The notes under the pieces were generated by a model that saw only the letters and a list, made by a program, of their open reading frames with translations, was not told the origin of the DNA and ran no database searches. The translations under genes were made by a program, and so were the position numbers. From contig NC_010162.1 of NCBI RefSeq assembly GCF_000067165.1, positions 12,946,501-13,010,500 on the forward strand: a stretch of 64,000 nt of DNA. The letters are read 5' to 3'. Of the stretch, positions 41,486 through 50,654 are shown one piece after another (positions within the stretch are counted from its first letter, which is position 1; each line of letters opens with the position of its first letter). This DNA is from Sorangium cellulosum So ce56. GTDB lineage: Bacteria; Myxococcota_A; Polyangia; Polyangiales; Polyangiaceae.

Positions 41486-41943
41486 CCGACCTCCGGCAGC
41501 GGCAGGGTGAAGCTGAGCGGCTCGCGGACCCGCTCGGTGACGAGCTGCGCGCGGACGGCGACGCGGTGCCGCGCGTCGCCGTCCGCCGGAGGGAGCAGCT
41601 CGACCTCGACCCGCGCGAGGCGGGGCTCGTACGCCTCGATCGTCTGCTGGATGAGCCGCGCGACGCGGAACCGGTCTTCCTTGACGACCTCGCGGCCGCC
41701 GAGCTCGAGGTCGGGCAGGCCGTAGTCGATCACCGTGCGCTGGCGTGCGAGGGCCACGTCTCCGGGCACGGGGCAGCGCGTGCCGAGCAGCCGCTCGAGC
41801 TCGCGGAGAACCGAGGCGCGCAGCGCGTCGAGGTCGTGGCTGCGCTTCGGCCGCGCCTCGCTGCGCTGCGACGGGGTGTCGTCGACCAGGCGGTCGAAGA
41901 GGGGCACGCGCCCCGCGTCCGCTGCTCCCCAGCTCTCTTCCAT
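41482..41943 (-). CDS. tssE: Type VI secretion baseplate protein TssE (gp25-like)
   Basis: A 153-residue homologue of phage T4 gp25, which starts sheath assembly on the baseplate. Landmarks: VPLFDRLVDD at the start, HDLDALRASVLRELERLLGT, RQRTVIDYGLPDL and FRVARLIQQTIEAYEPRLAR, with a conserved Glu in the IEAYEPRL block. Its stop overlaps the GTG of tssF by one base in a GTGA context. hcp lies 54 bp upstream. Confidence 0.92.
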   Translation of the reverse strand: MEESWGAADAGRVPLFDRLVDDTPSQRSEARPKRSHDLDALRASVLRELERLLGTRCPVPGDVALARQRTVIDYGLPDLELGGREVVKEDRFRVARLIQQTIEAYEPRLARVEVELLPPADGDARHRVAVRAQLVTERVREPLSFTLPLPEVG

Positions 41944-41997
41944 TCAGCGCCCCTGTCAGCGAAGGCCGACGCGGCGGCGCGCGCCGGCCCCGCGAGA

Positions 41998-42486
41998 TCA
42001 CTTGCCCTTGTTCTCTTCGACGCTGAAGCTCGCCGAGCTCTTGCCCTTGGCCCCGCCCGGCGCCTCCTGCTTCTGCTGCGCGTAGTCCCAGGTGACCTTC
42101 TTGTAGCCGAAGGTGATGGTCTCGATCGGCTGATCCCCGCCGCCCGTCACCGAGACGGAGGTGATGATGCAGCTATCGAAGGTGTACGTCATGTACTTGT
42201 GCGGCGCCCCAGCGACGTCAGCCTTCCAGATGTGCACCTTCATGGACTTGATGTCCTCGCCGCCGCAGCACTTGAGGTTGAGCGTCGGCGACGCGATGTC
42301 GAGGTACTTGGTGATCGTGAAATCGTTGTGCACGCAGCGGCCGCTCGCGCGGCTCGTGTTCGAGGGCCCGGCCGTGAGCGGCATGGCCACTCCGTGGCTG
42401 AAGGACAGGAGCTCGATCATGTCCTTGCCCTGAGCCGACGTGCTCTCTCCCTTGATGCCATCGATTTCCCAGAAGATATTCTGCAT
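41998..42486 (-). CDS. hcp: Type VI secretion tube protein Hcp (TssD)
   Basis: Hcp hexamers stack into the inner tube of the T6SS. The 162-residue protein has the Hcp start NIFWEIDGIKGESTSAQGKD, IELLSFSHGVAMPL, HNDFTITKYLDIASPTL and the late GYKKVTWDYAQQK with a Lys/Ser-rich tail. The ATG is at 42486. It lies between tssC (121 bp) and tssE (54 bp), and the larger leader may hold its own ribosome binding site for high expression. Confidence 0.95.
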   Translation of the reverse strand: MQNIFWEIDGIKGESTSAQGKDMIELLSFSHGVAMPLTAGPSNTSRASGRCVHNDFTITKYLDIASPTLNLKCCGGEDIKSMKVHIWKADVAGAPHKYMTYTFDSCIITSVSVTGGGDQPIETITFGYKKVTWDYAQQKQEAPGGAKGKSSASFSVEENKGK

Positions 42487-42607
42487 GGTTCATCCCTCCT
42501 CTATCCACGATTGCGCGGCCCGCGCGCGGCCGGGCCCCATCGCGGGGCGCCGCCGCGAGCGCGGCCACCTTCTACGCACGCACGTACGCGGCGCGCGCCG
42601 CTCCTCG

Positions 42608-44095
42608 TCATGCCGCCGGCGGCGGCAGCTCCGCGACGAGCCGCATCGAGACCGAGAGCTCGTTCAGCTGGAAATGCGGCTTCAGGAACACCACCGCGCG
42701 GTACGCGCCGGGCTTGCCGGGGACCTCGGAGACGTCGACCCGCGCCTCGCGCAGCGGCAGCCGCGCCTTGGTCTCCTGGCCGGCGGTGTCGTTGAGGAGC
42801 ACGTAGTCGGCGATCCAGTTGTTGAGGTAGTTGGAGACGCCTTCCTGCGAGCTGAAGCTCCCGATCTTGTCGCGCATGAGCACCTTGACGTAGTGCGCGA
42901 ACCGGGACGCGGCGAGGATGTAAGGGAGCTGCGCGCTCAGCCGGGCGTTCGCGTTCGCCTGCGGCAGGTTGTACGCCTTCGGCTTGTTCGTGGTGCTGCC
43001 GCCGAAGAAGGCCGCCTGCGCGCTCCCCTTCTTGTAGCAGAGCCCGATGAAGCCGAGCTCCGACAGCTCGTTCTCGCGCCGGTCGGTGATGGCGACCTCG
43101 GTCGGGATCTTGGCGACGATATCCCCCTCGCTCGTCTTGAAGGTGTGCAGCGGGAGGTTCTCGACGAGACCGCCGCCCTCGACGCCGCGGATCGCGGCGC
43201 ACCAGCCGTAGAGCGCGAAGGCGTTCGTGATCCGCTGCGTGAGCGCGTACGCCGCGTTCCCCCAGAGGAAGTTCCCGTCGCCCTCGCCGACCTGCTCCTC
43301 GTAATTGAACCCCTCGACCGGGACGCCCTTCGGCCCGTACGGCAGGCGCATGAGGACGTGCGGAAGGACCAGCCCGACATAGCGCGAGTCCTCCGACTCG
43401 CGGAACTCGCGCCACTTGATGAGCTGCGTGCTCTCGAATATTTTCGCGAGGTCGCCGGGGACGCCGATCTGGGTGAAGCTCGGCATGTCGAAGAGCTCGG
43501 GCGACGCCGCCGCGATGAACGGCGCGTGCGCCGCGGCCGCCACCTTGGAGAGCTCCGTGAGGAGCGAGACGTCGGGGTTCGTGCCGTCGAACTCGTAGTC
43601 GCCGACGAGCATGCCATACGGCGCGCCCCCGAAGGTGCCGTACTCCTCCTCGTAGACCTTCTTGAAGACCGCGCTCCGGTCGAAGTCCGCCGCGGCCTCG
43701 AAGTCCTTGCGCAGCTCGTCCTTCTTCACGTTGAGCACGCGCAGCTTCAGCCGCGTCGAGGTCTCGGTGTTCATGACGAGGTAGTTCAGCCCCCGCCAGC
43801 GCGCCTCCACCCGCTGGAACTCCTTGTGGTGCAGGATGGCGTCGAGCTGCGCGCTGATGCGCGCGTCGATCTCGGCGATGCGCGCCTCGATGGCCGCCAC
43901 CGTGTCGCTCCCGACCTTCACCTTCTCGTCGAGGACCTGGTTCACGAACTCATCGATGAGATCGCGCGCGTGCTTTCGTTGCGGCTCCGCCGCGCCGCGG
44001 ACCATCCCCTGCGCGAGGATCTGGTCGATGAGGCTCATCTCCTCGGCCGGCGCTGCCGCCGCCGAGCCGACCGCTTGGGTGCTCTCTTCCGCCAT
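42608..44095 (-). CDS. tssC: Type VI secretion contractile sheath large subunit TssC (VipB)
   Basis: A 495-residue sheath subunit. Landmarks: LDAILHHKEFQRVEARWRGL (family hallmark), LNYLVMNTETSTRLKLRVLN, GTFGGAPYGMLVGDYEF, RYVGLVLPHVLMRLPYG, NFLWGNAAYALTQRI, FALYGWCAAIRG and NYLNNWIADYVL. Length is typical. With TssB it forms the contractile tail recycled by ClpV, whose gene is not in the window. The ATG is at 44095, 32 bp after tssB, indicating co-translation of the two sheath subunits. Confidence 0.96.
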   Translation of the reverse strand: MAEESTQAVGSAAAAPAEEMSLIDQILAQGMVRGAAEPQRKHARDLIDEFVNQVLDEKVKVGSDTVAAIEARIAEIDARISAQLDAILHHKEFQRVEARWRGLNYLVMNTETSTRLKLRVLNVKKDELRKDFEAAADFDRSAVFKKVYEEEYGTFGGAPYGMLVGDYEFDGTNPDVSLLTELSKVAAAAHAPFIAAASPELFDMPSFTQIGVPGDLAKIFESTQLIKWREFRESEDSRYVGLVLPHVLMRLPYGPKGVPVEGFNYEEQVGEGDGNFLWGNAAYALTQRITNAFALYGWCAAIRGVEGGGLVENLPLHTFKTSEGDIVAKIPTEVAITDRRENELSELGFIGLCYKKGSAQAAFFGGSTTNKPKAYNLPQANANARLSAQLPYILAASRFAHYVKVLMRDKIGSFSSQEGVSNYLNNWIADYVLLNDTAGQETKARLPLREARVDVSEVPGKPGAYRAVVFLKPHFQLNELSVSMRLVAELPPPAA

Positions 44096-44127
44096 GGCTC
44101 TCTCCCTTCCCGTCCTAAGATCGCGGC

Positions 44128-44634
44128 TCAGCCGCCCCGGCCCTTCTCGAGCTCCTGCTTGAGCGTCTCGAGCTTCTTCGTGTCCTCGACGACCTGCCTG
44201 AGCATCCCGCTCAGATCGTCGTTGCCCTCGAGCTTCGCGAGCAGATCGTTCAGCCGCTCCCGCGCGCGGAGCAGCGCGCGCAGCGGCTCGACCTGCTCCA
44301 CGAGCTGCTCGGGCCGGAAGTCATCCATGCTCTTGAAGGAGAGGCTGACCTTCAGCTTGCCGCCCTCGTCCGTGAGCTTGTTGTCGACGAGGCACGTGGC
44401 CTCGGGCGCCACCGCGGCGAGGACCTCGTTGAAGTTGTCGCGATCGATCTCGACGAACTTGCGGTCCTTGAGCTTCGGCCGCGGCGCCTCGGAGGTGCCC
44501 GACAGGTCCGTCATGATCCCGACGACGAACGGGATCTCCTTCTTCTCGATCGCGCCGCCGGTCTCGACGTCGTAGGTGATCTGCACCCGAGGCGGGCGGT
44601 TCCTGCTCAGCCATTGTTGCTTGCTCTCTGCCAT
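44128..44634 (-). CDS. tssB: Type VI secretion contractile sheath small subunit TssB (VipA)
   Basis: A 168-residue VipA homologue. It opens with RNRPPRVQITYDVETGGAIE, KKEIPFVVGIMTDLSG, then KLKDRKFVEIDRDNFNEVLA and LSFKSMDDFRPEQLVEQVEP, and ends with a helix enriched in Lys/Glu as expected for the segment that packs on TssC. ATG 44634 is the family start; an extension to 44706 is not conserved. It is the first sheath gene after tssA (134-bp gap). Confidence 0.95.
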   Translation of the reverse strand: MAESKQQWLSRNRPPRVQITYDVETGGAIEKKEIPFVVGIMTDLSGTSEAPRPKLKDRKFVEIDRDNFNEVLAAVAPEATCLVDNKLTDEGGKLKVSLSFKSMDDFRPEQLVEQVEPLRALLRARERLNDLLAKLEGNDDLSGMLRQVVEDTKKLETLKQELEKGRGG

Positions 44635-44768
44635 GGTCGTTCCTTTCTCCCGCGGCCTCGGTCGAGCGTGCATCTCGCGCGGACGCTCTCCCCGGGGCCA
44701 ATCCACCCTCGCGCGGCCGGGCCGGGGGCCGATCGTCGGATCGGGCCGGCGCCGGCGGTCTCATGAGA

Positions 44769-45821
44769 TCATCCGGCGTCGCCCTCCTCCCGGCCGCGCA
44801 TGCCGAGCAGCCGGTAGATCGCGACGAGGTCGTCGGCGCTCGACACGAACTCGCCGAGCAGCTCCGCGAGCGACATGTTCCCCCAGGAGATCGCGCGCTT
44901 CACGAGGTACGGGACGGGGCTGTGCGGCTCCGTGCGAAGGAGGTAGTCGGCCGCCTCGTTGAGCCGGCGATACGCCTCCATCCGGCTCTGGATCGCCGGG
45001 CCCGGACCCCGCGCGGGCGCCGGGTCCTCCGCGCTCTGCGCCGAGGGCTCTCCCGCGGCGGGCGCCGGCGCGTCGTCGGCGGGCTCGCCGAGGGCGGACG
45101 CCGTCGCGGCGCCGAGCAGGCGCAGCGCGCCGCGGGTCCGGTGGAGGACCGGGGGGCGGTCCATCCTCGCCGCGAGGCTCCGCTCCAGCGCCTCGGCCGC
45201 GGACAGGGCGGCGCGCGCGTCGCGCTGGAGCGCTGTCCATCGCGAGCGATCGACGAGGGAGAGCCGCGCCGCGAGGGGCTCGGCCGAGCGCGCGCCCTCG
45301 GCCGGGCCGCCGCCGTCCATCCGGCCGCTCTCCCAGTCGGCGAGCGTGCAGGGGGGGCGCTCGTCGCTGCCTTCGAGGAGCGGGACCATCCGGAGCCGCC
45401 GCGCGAGCGCCTCGTCCAGCCAGCCGACGAGGTCGCCGCGCGCCTCGAGGCCGTCGTCGTCGAGCGCCGGGAACATCGCGTCCCAGTAGCGATCGCAGAG
45501 CTCCGCGATCAGCCGGAGCCCCGGCGCCGCCGCGCCGATCCCGCCGATCTGCGCCCACGCGTCCGTGAGCCAGGCGGCGATCTGCAGGTCCTTGGAGCGC
45601 CGCGCGAGCGCCTCGGCGCAGAGCTCGGCCACGAGCTTCCAGTCCGCCGTCTTGAGGCGCGTCGCCCACACGCCCTGCGGCAGCGTCGGATCGTCCTCGC
45701 GCCGGGCCTCGCGGACGCGATCGTAGGTGCCCTCGTAGCGCAGCGGCGCCCCGGCGGGCGCTGCCTGCGAGATGGGCGCGAGGAGGCGCTCGATGTCGAT
45801 TGCGATGGTGCGTTCTGCCAT
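44769..45821 (-). CDS. tssA: Type VI secretion protein TssA (ImpA N-terminal domain)
   Basis: TssA guides tail-tube and sheath assembly from the baseplate. The 350-residue protein has the ImpA N-terminal domain: LLAPISQAAPAGAPLRYEGT, REARREDDPTLPQGVW, TADWKLVAELCAEALARRSK, LQIAAWLTDAWAQIGGI and DRYWDAMFPALDDDG. The middle is Ala-rich, and the C-terminal IQSRMEAYRRLNEAADYLLR plus HSPVPYLVKRAISWGNMSL matches the short TssA class. The ATG is at 45821, 28 bp after tssM. Confidence 0.9.
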   Translation of the reverse strand: MAERTIAIDIERLLAPISQAAPAGAPLRYEGTYDRVREARREDDPTLPQGVWATRLKTADWKLVAELCAEALARRSKDLQIAAWLTDAWAQIGGIGAAAPGLRLIAELCDRYWDAMFPALDDDGLEARGDLVGWLDEALARRLRMVPLLEGSDERPPCTLADWESGRMDGGGPAEGARSAEPLAARLSLVDRSRWTALQRDARAALSAAEALERSLAARMDRPPVLHRTRGALRLLGAATASALGEPADDAPAPAAGEPSAQSAEDPAPARGPGPAIQSRMEAYRRLNEAADYLLRTEPHSPVPYLVKRAISWGNMSLAELLGEFVSSADDLVAIYRLLGMRGREEGDAG

Positions 45822-45849
45822 GCGTGCCTCGTTCGTCGCTGCTGCCGCG

Positions 45850-48800
45850 CTACTCGCTGTCGAGCACCGGAGCGGTCGTCGGGAAGTCGGGGTACTTGAG
45901 CTGCTTGTCCTTCTCCTTGCCGACGAGGCCGAGCCGCACGAACACCCGGGCCGAGCCGCCGGTCGTACCGGCCCGCTCCAGCCAGCCGCCGGCGGGATCG
46001 GGGATCGTGAACACGACGAGCTGGAGGATGTTGGCGACGGCGTCCTCCTTCTTCAGCTCCGCCTCCTCCGCGGCGTGCGTGTGCATCGCGATGAGCCGGA
46101 GCAGCGCCCAGGGGCCGCTCGCCTCGAAGGTCGCCGTCCGCTCCTTCGCGACCGCGCCGGCGTTCTGCTCGACCGACGGGATGTCGGGGCTGTTCTTCGC
46201 CCACCGGAGCGTGAGCTGGACCGGGTCGCCGAGCCGCCAGGTGGCGGTCGGCTTGGGCCCGCCCAGGAACAGCCGCTCCTCGGCGATCCGCAGGCTCCAC
46301 TCCGCGATCTGGTTGCCCGCCACCTCGCGCGCCTGGTTGACGCGGAAGGCGGTCGTGACGTCGAAGGAGCCGTCCATCGTCGCGTCCCCCTGCGCCCACA
46401 TCGGCGCGAGGAACTCGCGCACCTTCTCCATGCGGTCGAGGAAGCGCACGACGTCGCGGGCGGCGGCGCCGCCGCGCAGCGACAGCACGGGCCGGAAGCG
46501 CTTGCGGAAGTCGCTCGCGCTCTGAAGGAAGAGCCGCACGTCGTCGGGGTTCGCGTCCTCCCGTTCCACGCCCGGCTCGAGCCGCGCGAAGGGGAAGCGG
46601 TCCGCGAGCGAGCGGTGGAACGAGCGGCGGAGGCTCGGGTATTTCGTGCGGATCTCCTCCGTGGCGAGCGTGGCGCACCGATCGCGGAGCAGGACGAGGA
46701 TGCGCCGGCGCCGCCTGGCGAAGTAGTCGTCGGAGCGCACGTCGACCGGCACGCGCTCGATCTGCGCGATGCAGTTCTCGAACGTGACCGTGGGCAGGTC
46801 GTTGAGGAGGAAGCGCTCCAGGGCGGCGACGCTGTTGCCGGCCTTCTTCCCCTCGTAATCGCGGAGCGCCCCGACGATGTGTTGCCACGGCGCCATGCCG
46901 TTGACGGACCGGGCATCGGCCGCGACCTCGGCGCTCTCCAGCAAGCCGAGGACGGGCTCGGCGAGCGCGCGGGTCAAGGCGTCGGCCCGGCCCCGCTGCG
47001 CCACCGCGTACTCCGCGAGCTGCGCCCCGTCGCCGTCCGCGAGGCCGAACGCCTCGAACGCCGGGCTGCGCTCGCCGTTCCACCAGAGGAACGTCCCGTT
47101 CTTGACCTCGTAGAGCCCGTCGGCCTCGAGCGTCCGGCTGGCGAGGGTGAGCAGGTACGCGCCCTGGCCGCGCACGAGCGCGCGGACGCGATCGCGCACC
47201 TCCTCCAGCCCGAGGCGCCCCGCGGCCGCCAGGATCTCCCGCAGCGGCTCGCTCGCGAGCGCGAGGGTGCCGACGTCGGCGCGCACCGTCTCGACGCGGC
47301 GCGACTCGCTCGGAGGCGGGGCCATCTCCCGGCGCGCGGCCTTGCCGACCGCGGCGAGGACGTTGTCCCGCAGGTTGCGCAGGGCGAGCTCCCCGAGCGT
47401 GCCGCGCACCTTCTCCGGGAACCGCTTGAGCCCCTCCTCCTGCGCGAACGCCTCGTACTCCTTGAGGCGCTTCGCGCCCTCCTTGAGCTCCTCGACGTTC
47501 CAGCTCAGGCGCGCGTCGTCGAGGGTCGCCGGCAGCGGATCGACGTTGTCGACGGGCTCCATGAAGCGCTGGCGCAGGAGCGCGGCCGAGGGCTCCTTGA
47601 GGGCGGCGACGAAGGGCGAGAGCTGGAGCTGCACCTCGCCCTCCTTGCGCACGAGCAGCGGCCCCGAGAGCGCTGTCTCTGCGCCGCCCAGGTAGCTCTT
47701 CAGGAGCAAGAGCCGCCCCTCGCCGTCGTCTTTCACCAGGCCGTAGGCCGGATCGCCGAGCAGCTTCAAGGTGCGGACCGCCGCGAGCAGGCGATCGAGC
47801 GCGGCGTTCGGCGGGAGCCTGTCGGCCGCGACCCAGGAGAGGGTGGGCGCGGCGAGCCGCGCCTCGGTGCGCGCGATCGCGTCGTGCAGCGCGGCGAGGC
47901 TCGCGGACCGGTACTCGGGGCCACCGCGCTCGAGCTCCTTCAGGCCCCGGACGAGCGCGTCGACGTCCGCGCGCAGCGCGGCCTCGTCGAGCGTCCGCGA
48001 GATGCGCTGGTAGAGCTGGCTGAAGAGGCGATCGGACCGGGCGCGCGCCGGATCGCGGTACGCGTCGAGGCCGAAGGGCGAGAGGGGCGGGATGGCGAGG
48101 AGCGCGCGCCGCTGGTAGGCCGTCGTGCGCGCGGGCGGGAGCCTGTGCTGGAGGACGGATTCGGCCAGATCGGCCACGCTCTGGACGCGCGCGTCGCCGG
48201 CCTCGGTCGTGGGATCCTTCGGCGGTCCGGCCACGAGCGTCTCGAAGCGCGCCACCTGCCCCTCGAACGCGGCCACCTCGCGCAGCCAGGCCTCGAGCGC
48301 GACGTACTCCGGCGTGCGCTCCAAGGTGGCCGCGGCGATCTCCGCGCCCGCGGGGAGCAGCGCGGGGGGCTCCCCGAACAGCGGGCCCGTCCTCGCGTGG
48401 AGGCCGACGCGGAAGGCGTCGAGGATCACCCGCTCGTAGGCGCTCGCGATCGCCTGCTCGATCCGCGCGTCGATGCCGCTCAGCCACGATCCGGGCACGA
48501 GCGCGGAGCGGAGCCGCGTGCCCTCGATCGCGCTCAGCCCCTGGAGCAGGCGGACGGATCGCTCCGCGCGCACCGCGCCCGAGGGGTCGGCGCTGGGGTC
48601 CTCGAGCTTCATGTGGCGCAGGCTCGCCGCCAGGTCGCTCAGGAAGGGGAGCAGCGACGCGGCGTGGCGCTCCAGGCGGTTGCTCTCGAGGCCGAGGAAG
48701 ACGCTGTAGAGGAGCGCGATCGCGACGGTGGCGATCCTGAGCGCCCGCACGACGCGCTGCCGGCGCTGCAGCGTGAGGCGGGTCGGGCGCGCCAGGCAGG

Positions 48801-49857
48801 CCTCGGCGATCACCTTCCTCTCGAGGAGATCGCGCGCGAAGAGCGCGCGTCGCCCGGCCGGCCTCTCCGATGGCGTCGCGGGCTGCGCGGGCTCGGGCTG
48901 CGCCGGCGGCTCCAGGCCGACCCAGGACAGGCTCCGGACCGCGACGGGCTCGCCGTCATCGTTCGGGCGGAGGAGGTCCTCCAGCGACCGCCTCAGGGGC
49001 TCGCGCAGCGCGAGGAGCGCGTCCGGAAAGAGGAAGTACGCCTCGACGCCCGCCGCGAACGGCCGGTCCGCCGCGAGGCGGCGCGCTTGCATCGCGGAGA
49101 GCGCTGCGCCGACGCTGCCGAGCGCCTCGTCGACGAGGCCCGCGGTGCTCTCGACCCAGGCGGCGCCCGGCTGCGCCCAGCCGAGCGTCGCCTGGCGGAG
49201 ATCGGCGTCGAGCTCGTGCGCGAAGCGGTCGAACCCGTCGAGCCGGTCGCTCTGCGTGATCGCGAGGTGGACGGGGACCTGCATCCCGAGGTGCTGCTGC
49301 GCCTCGTCGAGCCGCTGGCGCAGGTGGGCGATCTCCCGTTGCTGGGCCGGCGCCGCGCCGTCGCTGTCGAGCAAGTCGCGGGCGGAGAGCGCGACGAGGA
49401 TCCCGTCGACGGGCCGCTCGGAGCGCGCGCGCCGCATCGCCTCGAGGACGGCGCGGAAGCCGGACGCGCGCGGCGTCCCGCCGCCCTGCGGCTCGTTCGC
49501 GAGCAGCCGCCCCGCCGGCTCGACGAAGATCGCCCGCTCGAAGAGCCACACCTGGCAGGTCGACGGATCGCCCAGCGAGCGCGCGGTCGTCCCGGAGCGC
49601 GGCGTGAGCCCGGCGCCGGCGAGCAGCGTGGATTTGCCGGCGCCGGCGGCGCCGAGCACGAGGAAGCACGGGATCTCGTCGGGCGACGCCCTGAGCGCCG
49701 CGCGCGCCGCGGTGAAGAGCCGCGCCATCTCACGCTCGAGATCGTCGGTCGGCGCGGCGCCTGCCGCGCGGCGCCGGCGCCGCGCGCGGAGGAGCAGCGC
49801 CAGACCGACGAGCGCGGCGACGAGCAGCGCGAGGGCGATCGCGAGGGGCCACGTCAC
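45850..49857 (-). CDS. tssM: Type VI secretion membrane complex protein TssM (IcmF)
   Basis: TssM is the large inner-membrane component linking TssL to the lipoprotein TssJ. The 1335-residue protein starts at GTG 49857 with a membrane helix (LAIALALLVAALVGLALLL). A cytoplasmic NTPase domain carries Walker A LGAAGAGKSTLLAG (about 68-81). A second membrane helix follows (about 375, ATVAIALLYSVFLG), then the long periplasmic IcmF region (SARVFVRLGLVG near the C-terminus). The first of the usual two closely spaced N-terminal helices appears merged or missing. GTG overlaps the TGA of tssL (GTGA), so translation is coupled. Confidence 0.93.
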   Translation of the reverse strand: MTWPLAIALALLVAALVGLALLLRARRRRRAAGAAPTDDLEREMARLFTAARAALRASPDEIPCFLVLGAAGAGKSTLLAGAGLTPRSGTTARSLGDPSTCQVWLFERAIFVEPAGRLLANEPQGGGTPRASGFRAVLEAMRRARSERPVDGILVALSARDLLDSDGAAPAQQREIAHLRQRLDEAQQHLGMQVPVHLAITQSDRLDGFDRFAHELDADLRQATLGWAQPGAAWVESTAGLVDEALGSVGAALSAMQARRLAADRPFAAGVEAYFLFPDALLALREPLRRSLEDLLRPNDDGEPVAVRSLSWVGLEPPAQPEPAQPATPSERPAGRRALFARDLLERKVIAEACLARPTRLTLQRRQRVVRALRIATVAIALLYSVFLGLESNRLERHAASLLPFLSDLAASLRHMKLEDPSADPSGAVRAERSVRLLQGLSAIEGTRLRSALVPGSWLSGIDARIEQAIASAYERVILDAFRVGLHARTGPLFGEPPALLPAGAEIAAATLERTPEYVALEAWLREVAAFEGQVARFETLVAGPPKDPTTEAGDARVQSVADLAESVLQHRLPPARTTAYQRRALLAIPPLSPFGLDAYRDPARARSDRLFSQLYQRISRTLDEAALRADVDALVRGLKELERGGPEYRSASLAALHDAIARTEARLAAPTLSWVAADRLPPNAALDRLLAAVRTLKLLGDPAYGLVKDDGEGRLLLLKSYLGGAETALSGPLLVRKEGEVQLQLSPFVAALKEPSAALLRQRFMEPVDNVDPLPATLDDARLSWNVEELKEGAKRLKEYEAFAQEEGLKRFPEKVRGTLGELALRNLRDNVLAAVGKAARREMAPPPSESRRVETVRADVGTLALASEPLREILAAAGRLGLEEVRDRVRALVRGQGAYLLTLASRTLEADGLYEVKNGTFLWWNGERSPAFEAFGLADGDGAQLAEYAVAQRGRADALTRALAEPVLGLLESAEVAADARSVNGMAPWQHIVGALRDYEGKKAGNSVAALERFLLNDLPTVTFENCIAQIERVPVDVRSDDYFARRRRRILVLLRDRCATLATEEIRTKYPSLRRSFHRSLADRFPFARLEPGVEREDANPDDVRLFLQSASDFRKRFRPVLSLRGGAAARDVVRFLDRMEKVREFLAPMWAQGDATMDGSFDVTTAFRVNQAREVAGNQIAEWSLRIAEERLFLGGPKPTATWRLGDPVQLTLRWAKNSPDIPSVEQNAGAVAKERTATFEASGPWALLRLIAMHTHAAEEAELKKEDAVANILQLVVFTIPDPAGGWLERAGTTGGSARVFVRLGLVGKEKDKQLKYPDFPTTAPVLDSE

Positions 49858-50654
49858 GGCGCGCCCTCGATCCGGTCGAGCTCCTCGACCACGCGATCGA
49901 CGCGGTACAGCCAGACGCCCTGCGCGGCGAGCGCCAGCAAGCCCGCGACGACGGCGAGCGGGACGACGCCGGCGCGCAGCGACGGCAGCCGGCTCCGCGA
50001 CGAGCCCCCGAGGGTGTGCGCGTGGGCCTGGGGGCAGAGCTCGGTGAGCCCGGTGGCCAGGGTGGGATCGACGCGCTGGAGGTGGAGCGCCAGGTCCTGC
50101 CGGTACCGCTCCGGCTTGTCGCGCAGGCCGAGCGCGCGGTATTTGCCCTGGAAGCCGAGCGCGAGGGCGGCGAGGTAGACGAGCAGCAGCGCGGAGGGGG
50201 CCGCGTCGTGCCCGGAGAGCACGTCGTCGAGCTTGCGGAAGATGCGCTCGCCGGAGACGTAGGTGTGGAAGATGTGCGCCTCCAGCGGGCGCTCCGCCCA
50301 CGCGTACCGCCCGTCCCATTCGGCCTGGAGGAGGAGCTCATCGGCCATGGCGGCCATCACGTACTGGGCGTCGTCGTAGGCCCGGAGCTCGTGTTTGGTG
50401 AGCTTGCGGCCGAGCGAGACGGCCTGGGTCTCCAGGAAGTCGACGAGGCGCTGCCGCACCGTCTCGATGCCTGGCGCGAGCCCTCCGTGCGCGAGGGTGA
50501 CGAGCTGTCGTTGCCGCACGACCTCGGCGTAGAACGCATGGAAGGCGTCGAGCAGGAGCGTGCTCCCCGCGAGCGCCTGCACGGGGCTCCCCTGGAGAGG
50601 GGCCGGGGCCTCCCGTCGTGGCGTCTCCACGGTGGCTGTAGCTCCTGCGGTCAT
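49854..50654 (-). CDS. tssL: Type VI secretion membrane complex protein TssL (DotU)
   Basis: A 266-residue DotU-family protein of the inner-membrane complex. Landmarks: LLLDAFHAFYAEVVRQRQLV, AYDDAQYVMAAMADELLLQA (the DotU hallmark), FHTYVSGERIFRKLDDVLSG and LLLVYLAALALGFQGKYR, then one C-terminal membrane helix (GVVPLAVVAGLLALAAQGVW). There is no peptidoglycan-binding extension. ATG 50654 overlaps the tssK stop (ATGA), and its own stop overlaps the tssM start. Confidence 0.94.
   Translation of the reverse strand: MTAGATATVETPRREAPAPLQGSPVQALAGSTLLLDAFHAFYAEVVRQRQLVTLAHGGLAPGIETVRQRLVDFLETQAVSLGRKLTKHELRAYDDAQYVMAAMADELLLQAEWDGRYAWAERPLEAHIFHTYVSGERIFRKLDDVLSGHDAAPSALLLVYLAALALGFQGKYRALGLRDKPERYRQDLALHLQRVDPTLATGLTELCPQAHAHTLGGSSRSRLPSLRAGVVPLAVVAGLLALAAQGVWLYRVDRVVEELDRIEGAP

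Noticed and set aside
45772..50178. A 1468-residue plus-strand frame opposite tssM and tssL.
   Set aside because: The minus strand encodes clear TssM and TssL with motifs and overlapping starts; the plus frame is Arg/Glu/Ala-rich shadow sequence caused by third-position GC.
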